Origin: CAZOZP01 sp964584325
Lineage (GTDB): Bacteria > Bacteroidota > Ignavibacteria > Ignavibacteriales > Melioribacteraceae
Assembly (NCBI GenBank): GCA_964584325.1
Contig: CAZOZP010000035.1
Location: 1-36,563 of the forward strand
DNA length: 36,563 nt
Direction: 5' to 3'
Under the pieces are notes generated by a model. That model had not been told where the DNA came from and searched no databases. It saw only the letters and a list, made by a program, of their open reading frames with translations. The position numbers and the translations under genes were made by a program. Numbering within the stretch: the stretch's first letter is position 1; each line of letters opens with the position of its first letter. Below, in pieces: positions 1-9,083 of this stretch.

Positions 1-489
1 TTTTTCTCCGGGCTTTACTCCGGCAAAATACATTATAAAATTATTCATTATATCTGAAGCAGAACGATGTTTTACAATATTTTCTATAATTTCCTGATTA
101 AATAAATTATGGGTATTATTAAAATAATTTATACCAATTATTACTTTTTCATTAAAACTTTCAAAAGTTGTTTCAGGAGTTTCCGTTAGTATCCCGCTAA
201 AATCAAATGATACAACATAATACTTATTTGCTTTTTCGGTGGGATTTTTGCCTATGTAATATTCGCCGAATAATTTATCGAACTTATCTTTATATTCAAC
301 CCCGTAATAGTATTGAAGCAATGAAACAAACAAAGATTTCCCAAACTTTCTCGGACGAAGAAAAAACACTGAGGGCTCAGGCCGATCTTCCAACAATTTA
401 ATAAATTTGGTTTTATCTACATAATAATAGTTATCAATTACTATTTTTTCAAAGTTAGATATACCGTAGGGCGGTTTCTTCTTTTTCAT
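1..489 (-). CDS. AAA-ATPase-like domain protein, N-terminal part only (cut by window edge)
   Basis: The frame is open from an ATG at 489 to the first base of the window, giving 163 codons with no stop, so the C-terminal part lies outside. It begins MKKKKPPYGISNFEK, then has DNYYYVDKTKFI near residues 19-30 and FFLRPRKFGKSL near residues 42-53. The last is the P-loop-like signature of the AAA-ATPase_like family (PF09820). In that family the N-terminal ATPase region is usually followed by a PD-(D/E)XK nuclease-like domain, which cannot be seen here. Members are numerous in Bacteroidota relatives and often strain-variable; their function is unsettled. An ATG 5 bases upstream is followed almost at once by TGA, so 489 is the usable start. 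The Shine-Dalgarno sequence is weak. The family call is secure; the biological role is not known. Confidence 0.85.
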   Translation of the reverse strand, partial: MKKKKPPYGISNFEKIVIDNYYYVDKTKFIKLLEDRPEPSVFFLRPRKFGKSLFVSLLQYYYGVEYKDKFDKLFGEYYIGKNPTEKANKYYVVSFDFSGILTETPETTFESFNEKVIIGINYFNNTHNLFNQEIIENIVKHRSASDIMNNFIMYFAGVKPGEK

Positions 490-579
490 TTCATTTACCG
501 TTTTACTTCTTTCAAATATAAGAATTAGTTCGATTAGTTGAAAGATTATCCGGTTCTTAGCAAAGAGAGAAAAGATTTT

Positions 580-799
580 ACCACAGAGCTCACAGAGGGC
601 ACGGAGAAAAAGATTTGGCTATACGCACTTTTTGTATCGGATCTTAGATTCCGCATCTGCAACGCTGATTATCGGGTTTTCGTTGAATTATAATCTTTAA
701 TCAAGCTAATCATTTAATCATAAAAATCAGAGTTCAGATTAGTATCATCCGCTCTGCGGATTTAAGATTCCCTTCTGTGCTCTCTGTGAGTTCTGTGGT
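580..799. repeat. Imperfect fold-back intergenic element
   Basis: The 333 bases between the partial ATPase gene and the next terminator hold no convincing gene. The ends are inverted copies of one motif: ACCACAGAGCTCACAGAG on the plus strand from 580, and a variant with the same layout on the minus strand from 799 (about 23 of 27 positions agree). Inside these, a second pair is inverted: about 638-656 (GGATCTTAGATTCCGCA) and about 753-770 (read on minus, GGAATCTTAAATCCGCA). A short hairpin ATCCGC-TCT-GCGGAT sits at 747-761. The centre, about 690-730, repeats AATCA at roughly 7-9 base steps. The nested symmetry suggests a dispersed palindromic element, not random intergenic DNA. Confidence 0.6.
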
Positions 800-822
800 T
801 AATTTCTTAATTTCCTCAAATG

Positions 823-856
823 CAAAAAAAAAGGCAGACTTATTAGGTCTGCCTTT
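823..856 (-). terminator. Intrinsic terminator of the STAND-TPR gene
   Basis: Read on the minus strand, a perfect 10-bp stem (AAAGGCAGAC paired with GTCTGCCTTT) with a 7-base loop is followed by an uninterrupted T run. It lies 17 bases past the stop codon of the TPR gene, which marks that gene as the end of its transcript. Confidence 0.92.
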
Positions 857-872
857 GCACAGGGATAATAAT

Positions 873-3800
873 TTATTTGCCTTTTACTTCATTTTCGAGA
901 TAGTTCTTAATCTCATTCAGTTTAGCCTGAACCGGTGCCGGTGCAACCTTCATTATTGTAAGCAGGTCAATAAGCACGAGTCTCTGCATAGTTTCTGTTT
1001 TCGATTTGAACTTAACTTTATCGGAGAATGTTTCGGTTTTGATAAGCTCAACTATCTTGGCATATTCTGATTTTGCCGATTCCTGTTCTCCGCTTAAGAG
1101 AAGCGCCAATGCATAGTTTGAAAGTATCTTCACATTCTTCGGATCTATGCTGAGAGCCTTTGCGTAATGTTCGGAGGAATCTTTGAATTTACCCGCAGCA
1201 TCAAGATTTCTTCCTATTGAGTAGTAAACCATCGGATTATTCGGATCTATGCTGCTTGCCTTGTTGAATTTATCGAGCGCTTCGTCAAGTTTGCCCATTT
1301 TAACCAATGTAATACCCCAGTTAAGGTAAGCACTCATATGGTTTGAACTGAGCTCTGTTGCTTTCTTGAATTTGCGGAGCGCTTCGTCATATTTCTGAAG
1401 TTTTACAAGACTTGTTCCCCAACTGTCGTAAGCATTTGCATCCTTAGGATTTATCTGGGTAGAAGTCTTGAATTTGTCGCAGGCTTCTTCATCTTTACCA
1501 AGCCTTGCCAGACCTAATCCCCAGCCGTAGAAAGCCGGTGCATTTCTGTCTTCAAGCAAAGTAACATTTTCGTAAGCTCTGATTGCTTCTTCGAAATTAT
1601 GCATATTGGTGAAACACATTCCCAATCCGTAATGAGCTTCAGCATTCTTAGGATCAAGCTCAATCACTTTCTGATAAGATTGGATTGCCTCTTTGAATCT
1701 TCCTACTCTTGCAAGACTGATAGCCATTTTGTGGTAAGCTTCGGGATTTTCAGGATCGATTCTGATTGCCTGATTAAATTTCTCGATAGCTTCTTCAAAT
1801 CTGCCTAACTTTGCAAGACTGATTGCGTAATGTATGTAAACATCGCCGTAGTTTTTGTCTATGTCTATCACTTCCTGGAACTTCTTTATAGCATCTTCGT
1901 GCGAACCGAGAGAAGCAAGACAGATACCCCAGTTGTCGTGTACCAGCGGTTCGTTTGGTTTGAGTCCGGCAGCTTTCGTAAACTTTTCGATAGCTTGTTT
2001 ATGCATTCCGAGATGCGACAGACTCATACCCCAGCCAAGATATGCAAGAGCATGATGTTCGTCAACAGATACGGCATCCTGGAAGCGGTCGATAGCTTCT
2101 TTGTCCCTTCCGAGATCCCTGAGACACATACCCCATTCATAAATTGCATCAACAAATTTACTGTCAATTTCGTTCACTATCTGGAATTTATCGATAGCGG
2201 CTTCATATCTTCCGAGTTTACGGAGTACAATACCCCATTCGTAATATGCTTCGGCATGGTTCGGATCCATTTCCGTAACTCTCTGGAACTCGTCGATAGC
2301 TTCCTCGAATCTGCGGAGATGCTTGAGGCTTAATCCGAGAGTATAAGCGGCAAGTTTGTTTTTAGGATCAAATTCAATTGCCATTTTAAGTTTTTCAACG
2401 GCATCAGAATGATGATTTGCCTTATGAAGACTGAGACCCCAGTTGAGATAATTTTCAGCTTTATCCGGTTCGAGTTCGGTTGCAGTGCGGAATTTATCAA
2501 GAGCCTGTTCGTGCTGACCGATTGCCGCAAGGCTGTATGCCCAGTTGGAGAATACGTCGGACTGCTTGAAGTAAGGATCTATCATAAATGCTTTTTCATA
2601 CTTTTCTGTTGATTCAAGATAATTGCCGAGTTTTGTAAGAGCAATACCCCAGTTAGCAAAAGTAATCGCATCCTTAGAGTTGATTCCTGCCGCAGTGCGG
2701 TATTTCTCAAGAGAATCTGCATATTTGTTGAGTTTTGCCAAACAGAGACCGAAATTTCTGATTGATTCGGCATCCTGAGGCTGCAGTTCAATCGCTTTCT
2801 GATATTTATCGATTGCTTCTTTGTATTTACTTTCCTTTAGATAACAGTTACCTGCATTCTTAAAGAGAATATGATCCTGCGGTTCGAGTTCGATTGCCTT
2901 TTCGTATTTCTCAATTGCCTGAGGAATTTTGGCAAGAGCATCATAAGAGAATGCAGCATTCTTAAGAGTAACTGCGTCTTTGGCATTCAACGAAAGCGAT
3001 GTTTCGAATTTAGATATAGCTTCGTCGTGACGGTTAAGTGTAGCAAGGCTTAATCCGAAATACTTGAATGCAATCGGGTCTTTCGGTTCAAGTTCAACAG
3101 CTCTCTGGTATTTAGCCAATGCTTCTTCGTGTCTCTCAAGACTTGCAAGGCTTATACCGCAGTTACGGAATGCAATGAAGTCTTCCGCATTCAGTTCTAT
3201 CGACTTTGTAAATACTGCAACTGCTTTTTGATGATCGTTTATACTTGAGAGACTGAGACCGAAATTCCGGAATGTTGCAGCATCTTTCGGATCAAGTTCA
3301 ATTGCTTTTTCATAATAAGGTACAGATTCATTATGCTGCCCCAATCTCGCAAGATTGATGGCACATTGTTTCTGAGTAACCGCATCGTTCGGATTAAGTT
3401 CAATTGATTTCTTGAACTTGCGGATAGCTTCTTCACGGTCTCCTAAAGTTGCAAGGCTTATACCGCAGTTTCTGTAAATCAGTGCAACGTTCGGATTAAG
3501 TTCTATCGCTCTTTCGTAAGCTTCAACAGCTTCCTTGTGCTGCCCGAGGTTTGCAAGACTCAAGCCGCAGTTGCCGTAAGAAACGGCATCTTTCGGATTA
3601 AGTTTGATTGCATTGCGGAATTTTTCAACAGCATCTTTATGTCTGCCCATATTTGCAAGGCTGAGACCGAACATTCTGAAAAGCACGCCGTCATTTGAAT
3701 TCAGCTTTGTAGCCTGAGCAAATTTTTCAACCGCTTCTTCGTGTCTGCCAAGGCTCTGAAGACTGTTTCCCCAGTTCCCGAGAGATGTAAAATCCTTAGG

Positions 3801-6707
3801 ATCAAGATCTATTGCTTTTGAATAATTCTCGATCGCGCTTTCATAGTTACCCATTCCGGCATAGCTGAGACCGCATTTGCTGAATGCAAAAGAGTCTTTC
3901 GGATTTAGTTCAATTGCTTTATTAAATTTCTGAATTGCTTCTTCATATCTGCCCAAAGTCATAAGAGAATAACCCCACTCGGAGTAAGCATTCATATCTG
4001 TGGCGTTTATTTCAAATGCTTTCTGATAATACTTTACAGCCTCTTCGTGTTCGCTTGTTTTGGTTAAACTCAGACCGCAATTCTTGTAAGAAACGAAATC
4101 CTGCGGAGCCAGATGTATTGCTTTCCTGAAATGATTTATGGCTTCCTTGTGATTATCGAGTTTGGCGAAGCATAAACCGGTTTCCTTGAATACCAGTGAA
4201 TCAGAGTCATCAATGGCTATTGCTCTCTGATATCTCTTAATGGCTTCTTCATTGAAATTGAGAGCGGCTAATGATTTACCCCAGTTTTTATAAGCAAAGA
4301 GGTTATTTGCATCTAGTTCAATAGCTTTCTGGAATTTTTCGAGAGCTTCTTTGTGCTTTTCCTGCTTGGAGAGAGAATATCCCCAGAAACCGTAAGCATA
4401 AGAATTTCTTGAATCAAGTTCTATCGCTTTTTCAAATTTTTCTGCGGCATCGGAATATAATTCCAGTTCTGTAAGACTCGATCCGAAAAGAGAGTAAACA
4501 TAGAAATTATTCGGATCTATTTCAATTGCCTTCAGATACATATCCATAGCTTCTTCGTGACGCCCTAAAGCGGCAAGGCTGTTTCCCCAGAAGCCGTAAA
4601 CCAGTTTATTGTTCGGATTTATGGCAACTGCTTTCTGATATTTTTCTATTGCCTCTTCGTATCTGCCTACTTCGTTTAGGTTGAATCCCCAGTTAACAAA
4701 TACATACTCGTTTGAAGGATCAAGCTTTATTGCCTTTTCATGCTGCTGAATTGCTTCAGAGGCATTGCCTGAATTTGAGAAACTTATTGCCAGACTCTCA
4801 TAGGCCAATGAATTGTTCGGAGCCAACGAAATAATTTTCTGATAATTATTTATTGCTTCCTTGTAATTCCTGATAATGTTGAAGCATCTTGCACGCAGAG
4901 CCAATGCATCAACGTGGTTGGGGTTCGACTGAAGTATAACATTTGTTGCATCAAGAACCTTATTAGCATCAGTATCAAGAAGAATATTTGCCTGAAGGAG
5001 AAGTGCACTTTCATAGTTGGGTTTAATACCAAGGCTTTCTTCAACAAACGGTACAGCAGCTTTACCTTTGTTCAGTTTAAATGTGAATGAAGCTGCAATT
5101 CTGTTAAGCAATATTGATTTCTGATATTTGTTGAATATCTTGGATTCAGAACGGTCAACAACAATCTTCAGCATTTCTTCGCTGATTCTTCCGCTGAACA
5201 TAGCAACAATTTCGTAGGCAATAACATCTCTCTCTGTCGGTTTAACTTCGATATCGCTCAGAGCCGTAAATGCATAAGTGAAAAGGTTCACTGACGATTC
5301 ATAATCGAAATCTGTTACTCTCAGAATTAAATCAAGATGATCGTTTGTGATTTCACCGTTCATAAGAGCCATATAATAGCTTATTTCCTGCAGAGCAATT
5401 ATGTCGGTCGGACTCAAACGAAGCTGGAATTTAAGATCCATCCAGTCCTTTCTCGGTGTTTTCAGTTTAGAATCATAATACTCAACAAGCTTCTCCAATG
5501 CTTTGCCGAGATTTTTCTGATTCTTCTGGAACTGATTCAAAAGTATCTGTGATCTTATAAGGTCTTTAACCTTGAAATCTTTTTTATTGTCCGTGCGGAT
5601 AAACAGCTGCTTGGTAAGCCATTCAAAAGCTTCCTTTGCTTCGTTTTCAAAAATCACCGCAGCGTTTTCTTTATTCAAAAGTCTGTAATGAGATGCTTTA
5701 CGCACCCACTCGCGCTGTCTTTCGTTTGTAACCATCTCGAAAAACTGACCTTCTACCGAAGGACTCTTCATTGCATTGTTCAGTACTTCAAGACTTATTC
5801 CTAATGATGCCCAAAGGTCAAGCCAATAAGGTTCACCGTTAGTAATATTTGTAATTGCTCTTACGGCTTTCGGATCGTCAATGTTTTTTCTCTGTTTGAG
5901 GAATATTGCAGTATCGAGTCTTGTGAAACTGTCAACTTCAACATATTTTGTATTTCCGCCCCATTCGCTGTACCAAAGTCTGTTTCTCTTTTTCAGAGGT
6001 TTGGTACCTGCAAATATAAGCCTCATATCCACTTCTATGGAAACCGGTTCGTTCAATAGCTCATAAAGGAACCAGCGGTCAAGATCTTCAGGTACTTTTT
6101 CAAAGGTATCAATAACAAGCACAAACTTACCGCCTGAACAGTATTTATTCATTTCTTCGATAAACTGTTTTGTTATTTCGGAAAGAGGAGCTGTCATAAG
6201 TTTTTCGTCGAGTTCAACACTAAGGCTCTGCCAGGTTGTTCCTGCACTTCTTAATTGTATCATCCCTCTGTAGGATTTTTCCCTTGAAGGAAGATTCAGC
6301 ATCTGCTGTGCAATTACCGGTATGGGAAGCTCGTTATTCGATTTTTCGGAACCGTTGGCAATTTGTTCAAGTCGCATTATCAGTTCTGCAGTTTTCGGAA
6401 AATCAATTCTCTTATCTTTAATAAAAGTATTTTGAATTACCGCTTCAATAAGACTTATCGGATTCCCGAGATTCTGGAAATTTGAATCAAGTCTGCAGAT
6501 GTAATTTTCATCCGAATTTACCGCCAAAAAATTATTCAGCAACTCGGTTTTTCCTATCCCGGCTTTTCCGTAAATATTGAAAATAAACTGCGGATCCTGG
6601 TCAATTGGTTTATCCCATTCAAGCTGCAGCTCTTCTACAATATTTTTCCTGCCAACGAATTTAGAATCGGAAGAGATTTTATTCTTAACTCGATAACGAA
6701 GACCCAT
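873..6707 (-). CDS. Giant STAND-type NTPase with about 38 TPR repeats
   Basis: 1944 residues. Residues 17-240 form a P-loop NTPase of the STAND/AAA_16 kind: FVGR at 17-20, Walker A GKAGIGKTE at 47-55, Walker B KFVLVIDTFEK at 194-204, and a sensor-like RLIFAGT near 229. A helical, winged-helix-like region follows to about 590. From about 598 to 1890 I count 38 consecutive 34-residue TPR units by eye, with the usual W/C-G-x-S-L and EEAIEKF...AIELDP spacing, then a basic helical tail of about 50 residues. The family's known behaviour is that TPRs bind a ligand and the NTPase assembles. No effector domain precedes the NTPase, so the output is unknown. There is no signal peptide or membrane segment, so it should be cytosolic. 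The ATG at 6707 has AGAGG five bases upstream. It has its own terminator and long gaps on both sides, so it is probably monocistronic. Many long antisense frames here are shadows of the repeat. Confidence 0.93.
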   Translation of the reverse strand: MGLRYRVKNKISSDSKFVGRKNIVEELQLEWDKPIDQDPQFIFNIYGKAGIGKTELLNNFLAVNSDENYICRLDSNFQNLGNPISLIEAVIQNTFIKDKRIDFPKTAELIMRLEQIANGSEKSNNELPIPVIAQQMLNLPSREKSYRGMIQLRSAGTTWQSLSVELDEKLMTAPLSEITKQFIEEMNKYCSGGKFVLVIDTFEKVPEDLDRWFLYELLNEPVSIEVDMRLIFAGTKPLKKRNRLWYSEWGGNTKYVEVDSFTRLDTAIFLKQRKNIDDPKAVRAITNITNGEPYWLDLWASLGISLEVLNNAMKSPSVEGQFFEMVTNERQREWVRKASHYRLLNKENAAVIFENEAKEAFEWLTKQLFIRTDNKKDFKVKDLIRSQILLNQFQKNQKNLGKALEKLVEYYDSKLKTPRKDWMDLKFQLRLSPTDIIALQEISYYMALMNGEITNDHLDLILRVTDFDYESSVNLFTYAFTALSDIEVKPTERDVIAYEIVAMFSGRISEEMLKIVVDRSESKIFNKYQKSILLNRIAASFTFKLNKGKAAVPFVEESLGIKPNYESALLLQANILLDTDANKVLDATNVILQSNPNHVDALALRARCFNIIRNYKEAINNYQKIISLAPNNSLAYESLAISFSNSGNASEAIQQHEKAIKLDPSNEYVFVNWGFNLNEVGRYEEAIEKYQKAVAINPNNKLVYGFWGNSLAALGRHEEAMDMYLKAIEIDPNNFYVYSLFGSSLTELELYSDAAEKFEKAIELDSRNSYAYGFWGYSLSKQEKHKEALEKFQKAIELDANNLFAYKNWGKSLAALNFNEEAIKRYQRAIAIDDSDSLVFKETGLCFAKLDNHKEAINHFRKAIHLAPQDFVSYKNCGLSLTKTSEHEEAVKYYQKAFEINATDMNAYSEWGYSLMTLGRYEEAIQKFNKAIELNPKDSFAFSKCGLSYAGMGNYESAIENYSKAIDLDPKDFTSLGNWGNSLQSLGRHEEAVEKFAQATKLNSNDGVLFRMFGLSLANMGRHKDAVEKFRNAIKLNPKDAVSYGNCGLSLANLGQHKEAVEAYERAIELNPNVALIYRNCGISLATLGDREEAIRKFKKSIELNPNDAVTQKQCAINLARLGQHNESVPYYEKAIELDPKDAATFRNFGLSLSSINDHQKAVAVFTKSIELNAEDFIAFRNCGISLASLERHEEALAKYQRAVELEPKDPIAFKYFGLSLATLNRHDEAISKFETSLSLNAKDAVTLKNAAFSYDALAKIPQAIEKYEKAIELEPQDHILFKNAGNCYLKESKYKEAIDKYQKAIELQPQDAESIRNFGLCLAKLNKYADSLEKYRTAAGINSKDAITFANWGIALTKLGNYLESTEKYEKAFMIDPYFKQSDVFSNWAYSLAAIGQHEQALDKFRTATELEPDKAENYLNWGLSLHKANHHSDAVEKLKMAIEFDPKNKLAAYTLGLSLKHLRRFEEAIDEFQRVTEMDPNHAEAYYEWGIVLRKLGRYEAAIDKFQIVNEIDSKFVDAIYEWGMCLRDLGRDKEAIDRFQDAVSVDEHHALAYLGWGMSLSHLGMHKQAIEKFTKAAGLKPNEPLVHDNWGICLASLGSHEDAIKKFQEVIDIDKNYGDVYIHYAISLAKLGRFEEAIEKFNQAIRIDPENPEAYHKMAISLARVGRFKEAIQSYQKVIELDPKNAEAHYGLGMCFTNMHNFEEAIRAYENVTLLEDRNAPAFYGWGLGLARLGKDEEACDKFKTSTQINPKDANAYDSWGTSLVKLQKYDEALRKFKKATELSSNHMSAYLNWGITLVKMGKLDEALDKFNKASSIDPNNPMVYYSIGRNLDAAGKFKDSSEHYAKALSIDPKNVKILSNYALALLLSGEQESAKSEYAKIVELIKTETFSDKVKFKSKTETMQRLVLIDLLTIMKVAPAPVQAKLNEIKNYLENEVKGK

Positions 6708-7001
6708 TTTAACCTCTGATTTATATTATATAGTTATATCCGATTTAAGGTTTCTTAACATAATAAATTTAAACCTTTTAAGACAATCATTATTTAAATT
6801 TTTTATAAAACAAAACATTCCGAATTAATTCGTTTTATAATTCAAGAAGTTTCGGTCCGGAAGGCTAAAACAAGGATTATGCCAAGAAAAATACCCTTCC
6901 GGCAAGTATAATCGAGCCGGTTTCCGTGATTTAAAGTGTATAAACCAAAAAAAATCTAAAATATGTATCAAAATAAGAAAAAACTTCTTCTGTTGTAATA
7001 G
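6708..7001. other. Intergenic region upstream of the STAND-TPR gene
   Basis: 294 bases, very AT-rich, between two minus-strand genes. No gene and no promoter matching the TTTG-N20-TAnnTTTG pattern was found. Two symmetries are visible: the 12-base palindrome CGAATTAATTCG at 6821-6832, and an 8-bp inverted repeat CCGGAAGG/CCTTCCGG at 6857-6864 and 6895-6902. Neither has a T run, so neither looks like a terminator. Either could be a control site for the TPR gene, but nothing more supports that. Confidence 0.4.
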
Positions 7002-7508
7002 TTAAGTAAATTTTTCTATAATATCTGAATGAGCAGGAAATTTTTCACAAAGATTTTTTTCCCCGGCAAGTTCGAAATCTTTAAAATCAAATCCGGGAAC
7101 AACTGTACATCCGACCAATGAATAATCTGACCCGCCGGCAGGAGATGCGGCAAACCAGGTATCTTTCTCAAGCAGAATGCAGAACTTCTCGCCATCGGAA
7201 GCGGTATTCCCTAAGAAATATTTCTTATAACCGGAATTCTCGTTAAGAGTGTGAATCTCAAGCCTTCCGCCGGAGTAAAAATGCCAGAATTCGTCAGATT
7301 TTAGTCTGTGAAATCTTGATATATCGCAATCCCTGAGCATAAAATATATGTGTGTAAATAAATTTCTTTTTCCATTGTAACCCTCCCCGAAATCAAATGA
7401 TTCAGGAGAACGGTGTATTTCCCTGAAAAATCCTCCTTCTATATGAGGTTCAAGTTTAAGCGATTTAATTAAATCTTCCGCTTTCGGCAAACTAATCGGC
7501 AATTTCAT
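7002..7508 (-). CDS. DUF985 cupin-fold protein
   Basis: 168 residues covering one domain of the cupin DUF985 family (PF06172). Recognisable stretches are EPHIEGGFFREIHRS near the N-terminus, FHRLKSDEFWHFYSGG in the middle (first cupin motif, with His and Glu that could bind metal), and LVGCTVVPGFDFKDFELA near the C-terminus. Family members bind small ligands; a few are linked to sugar or nucleoside-diphosphate metabolism, but no reaction can be assigned here. The ATG at 7508 lies 17 bases inside the 3' end of the upstream gene, so the two are probably translationally coupled and share that gene's promoter. Length is normal for the family. Confidence 0.88.
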   Translation of the reverse strand: MKLPISLPKAEDLIKSLKLEPHIEGGFFREIHRSPESFDFGEGYNGKRNLFTHIYFMLRDCDISRFHRLKSDEFWHFYSGGRLEIHTLNENSGYKKYFLGNTASDGEKFCILLEKDTWFAASPAGGSDYSLVGCTVVPGFDFKDFELAGEKNLCEKFPAHSDIIEKFT

Positions 7509-8811
7509 ATTCTCCTAAAATTGCGGGATGATCTGACAAGCTATTTAGATTGTCCCAATTGTTTTCCGGATAAAGCAAATTAATACTCTTAATTTTAATT
7601 TTTTTGCTTGTAAAAATGTGGTCTATCAGTTCTCTTTCTTCCCCCGGTTCTGCATTGCCTTCAACTAATCGGAATTTATGACCTGTAAATTTTGTGTCCT
7701 GAGTTGCAAAAATGTGTAAAGCGACGTCTTCTTTTTTGATTTCTTCGATAAAACGGACAAAATCCGCAACGGCTTTGTCAATTCTTTGCATCAATGCGGA
7801 AGTATCTTCAATAACAGCGAAATTCTTATACCTTCTGTTGAAGTTAAGAACAAAAAGAGAATCCTTAAGTGCTCTGATTTTTTTTGAGCACATTTTAATG
7901 AAACTTTTGCTCTCCGGATATTCAATTTCCCAGGGCATGGTTGAGATCTCCGACAACTCGGGCACTTTGGACGGCCGGAAAAGATGAGCATTGAAATCGC
8001 CCGCAATTAGAAATCCGCGTATATTCTTTATATCTTCCCTTTCCCTGAAAAACTCAAGCAAGTAACGGCGAATTGCAACTGCCTGTTCGAAATGGTCTGT
8101 TTTATGTCCCGCGTGTATATTAACCGCAATTATCCGGTCTTTTTTCTCGGAATTCTTATTCTCTAAGACTGCAAGCTGAATAAATGCCGATTTTTCGGGA
8201 ATTGAATATTTCACATCAACCGGATAATTTTCAATAATCTGCCAGTTCTTCCCGGCAAGCAGTGCCATTCCTTCAACAACAATGCCTTTAGGGTAAGGGT
8301 TTTCGCCGTAATCGAATACTATGCTTTTATTGCCGCTGCTGTCATATTTTACAATTCGGTTTTCACGGAATGTATTTAAATCTGTTACCCAACCGGCATT
8401 ACCCCTGCAGGCAACTGCGGCGGTAAATCCGTCTTTTAGCAGATTATCCTCAAGACGCAGTGCCGAGTTTTTCAAATCTTCCGGGGCAGCTTTGTCATAA
8501 AATCTCTCGCAACGTGCATTCTGGTCAGGATAGCCTGCGGTAACTTCCTGAAGAAAGATAATATCAGGAGATATATTCCTGATTTCCGAAGCTAAAGAAT
8601 CAATACGCTTTTTGTGTCCCCTGAATAATTCTTCCTCAGTGAAAAAAAATATATTGGCCGGTGCGGGTGCAATATTACCATTGATAGATTCAAAAAATCT
8701 GGGAGCTTCAAACGAAGGATGAAATCCGTGAAGATTAAAAGTTAATACTTTAAGATTCTGAGCCTTAGCCGTAAATGTAAGAAAAATTAAAAGCATCAGA
8801 ATTTTTTTCAT
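7492..8811 (-). CDS. Secreted endonuclease/exonuclease/phosphatase-family protein
   Basis: 439 residues from the chosen start. The N-terminus MKKILMLLIFLTFTAKAQ is a clear signal peptide, so the product is exported. The mature part shows the metal-dependent EEP fold in order: LTFNLHG, DIIFLQEVTAG (metal-binding Glu), VNIHAGHKTDHF, IAGDFNAH (Asp/Asn of the active site), LIDHIF, and the terminal LSDHPAILGEY (Asp-His pair). The fold serves nucleases, phospholipases and phosphatases; the substrate is unknown. About 100 residues between IAGDFNAH and LIDHIF form a longer insert than in minimal members. The ATG at 8811 is preferred over upstream in-frame starts (ATG 8820, TTG 8841): it begins the signal peptide, has AGGA eight bases upstream, and the promoter's predicted start of transcription, about 8832, excludes 8841. 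First gene of an operon with the DUF985 cupin. Confidence 0.88.
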   Translation of the reverse strand: MKKILMLLIFLTFTAKAQNLKVLTFNLHGFHPSFEAPRFFESINGNIAPAPANIFFFTEEELFRGHKKRIDSLASEIRNISPDIIFLQEVTAGYPDQNARCERFYDKAAPEDLKNSALRLEDNLLKDGFTAAVACRGNAGWVTDLNTFRENRIVKYDSSGNKSIVFDYGENPYPKGIVVEGMALLAGKNWQIIENYPVDVKYSIPEKSAFIQLAVLENKNSEKKDRIIAVNIHAGHKTDHFEQAVAIRRYLLEFFREREDIKNIRGFLIAGDFNAHLFRPSKVPELSEISTMPWEIEYPESKSFIKMCSKKIRALKDSLFVLNFNRRYKNFAVIEDTSALMQRIDKAVADFVRFIEEIKKEDVALHIFATQDTKFTGHKFRLVEGNAEPGEERELIDHIFTSKKIKIKSINLLYPENNWDNLNSLSDHPAILGEYEIAD

Positions 8812-8838
8812 CTTTGGCATCCTATTAATATGATGCTC

Positions 8839-8870
8839 CAAAATTAGTTAACACCGGATTCAATAACAAG
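8839..8870 (-). promoter_or_regulatory. Bacteroidota-type promoter of the EEP-DUF985 operon
   Basis: On the minus strand CTTG (8870-8867) is followed after exactly 20 bases by TAATTTTG (8846-8839), matching the -7 element TAnnTTTG and the TTG core of the -33 element. The spacing is the same as in two other promoters in this window. Transcription would start near 8832, about 20 bases before the ATG. Confidence 0.65.
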
Positions 8871-9063
8871 AAATTTATGCTTATACAACATCTTAATGAA
8901 AAAAACCATACCAAAATAAATCTCTTGCAAATATTTTATTATAATCATAAGTTAACTCCAGTAATTTGTATATTATTGAATTGTTCAGAATACATCTGTT
9001 CTTTGTTAGTATGAAATATTATTTTTGTAAAGAATTCTGCTGATCTGTAAAGGCTGTCTGACT
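8871..9063. other. Intergenic stretch before the 21-bp array
   Basis: AT-rich and without a supported gene. A 60-codon minus-strand frame that begins in the array and ends at 8945 has low-complexity repeat-derived sequence, no ribosome site and no family resemblance. Nothing else was recognised. Confidence 0.5.
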
Positions 9064-9083
9064 GCCGGTAAAACCAAACCGGC
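9064..9083. repeat. Left boundary hairpin of the 21-bp array
   Basis: Perfect 6-bp arms GCCGGT (9064-9069) and ACCGGC (9078-9083) with an 8-base loop. The right arm runs directly into the first repeat unit. A matching hairpin with an 8-base loop closes the array on the other side. Confidence 0.7.

Noticed and set aside
1830..2333. 167-codon plus-strand frame opposite the TPR gene
   Set aside because: One of several antisense frames with 34-residue periodicity copied from the TPR repeats.
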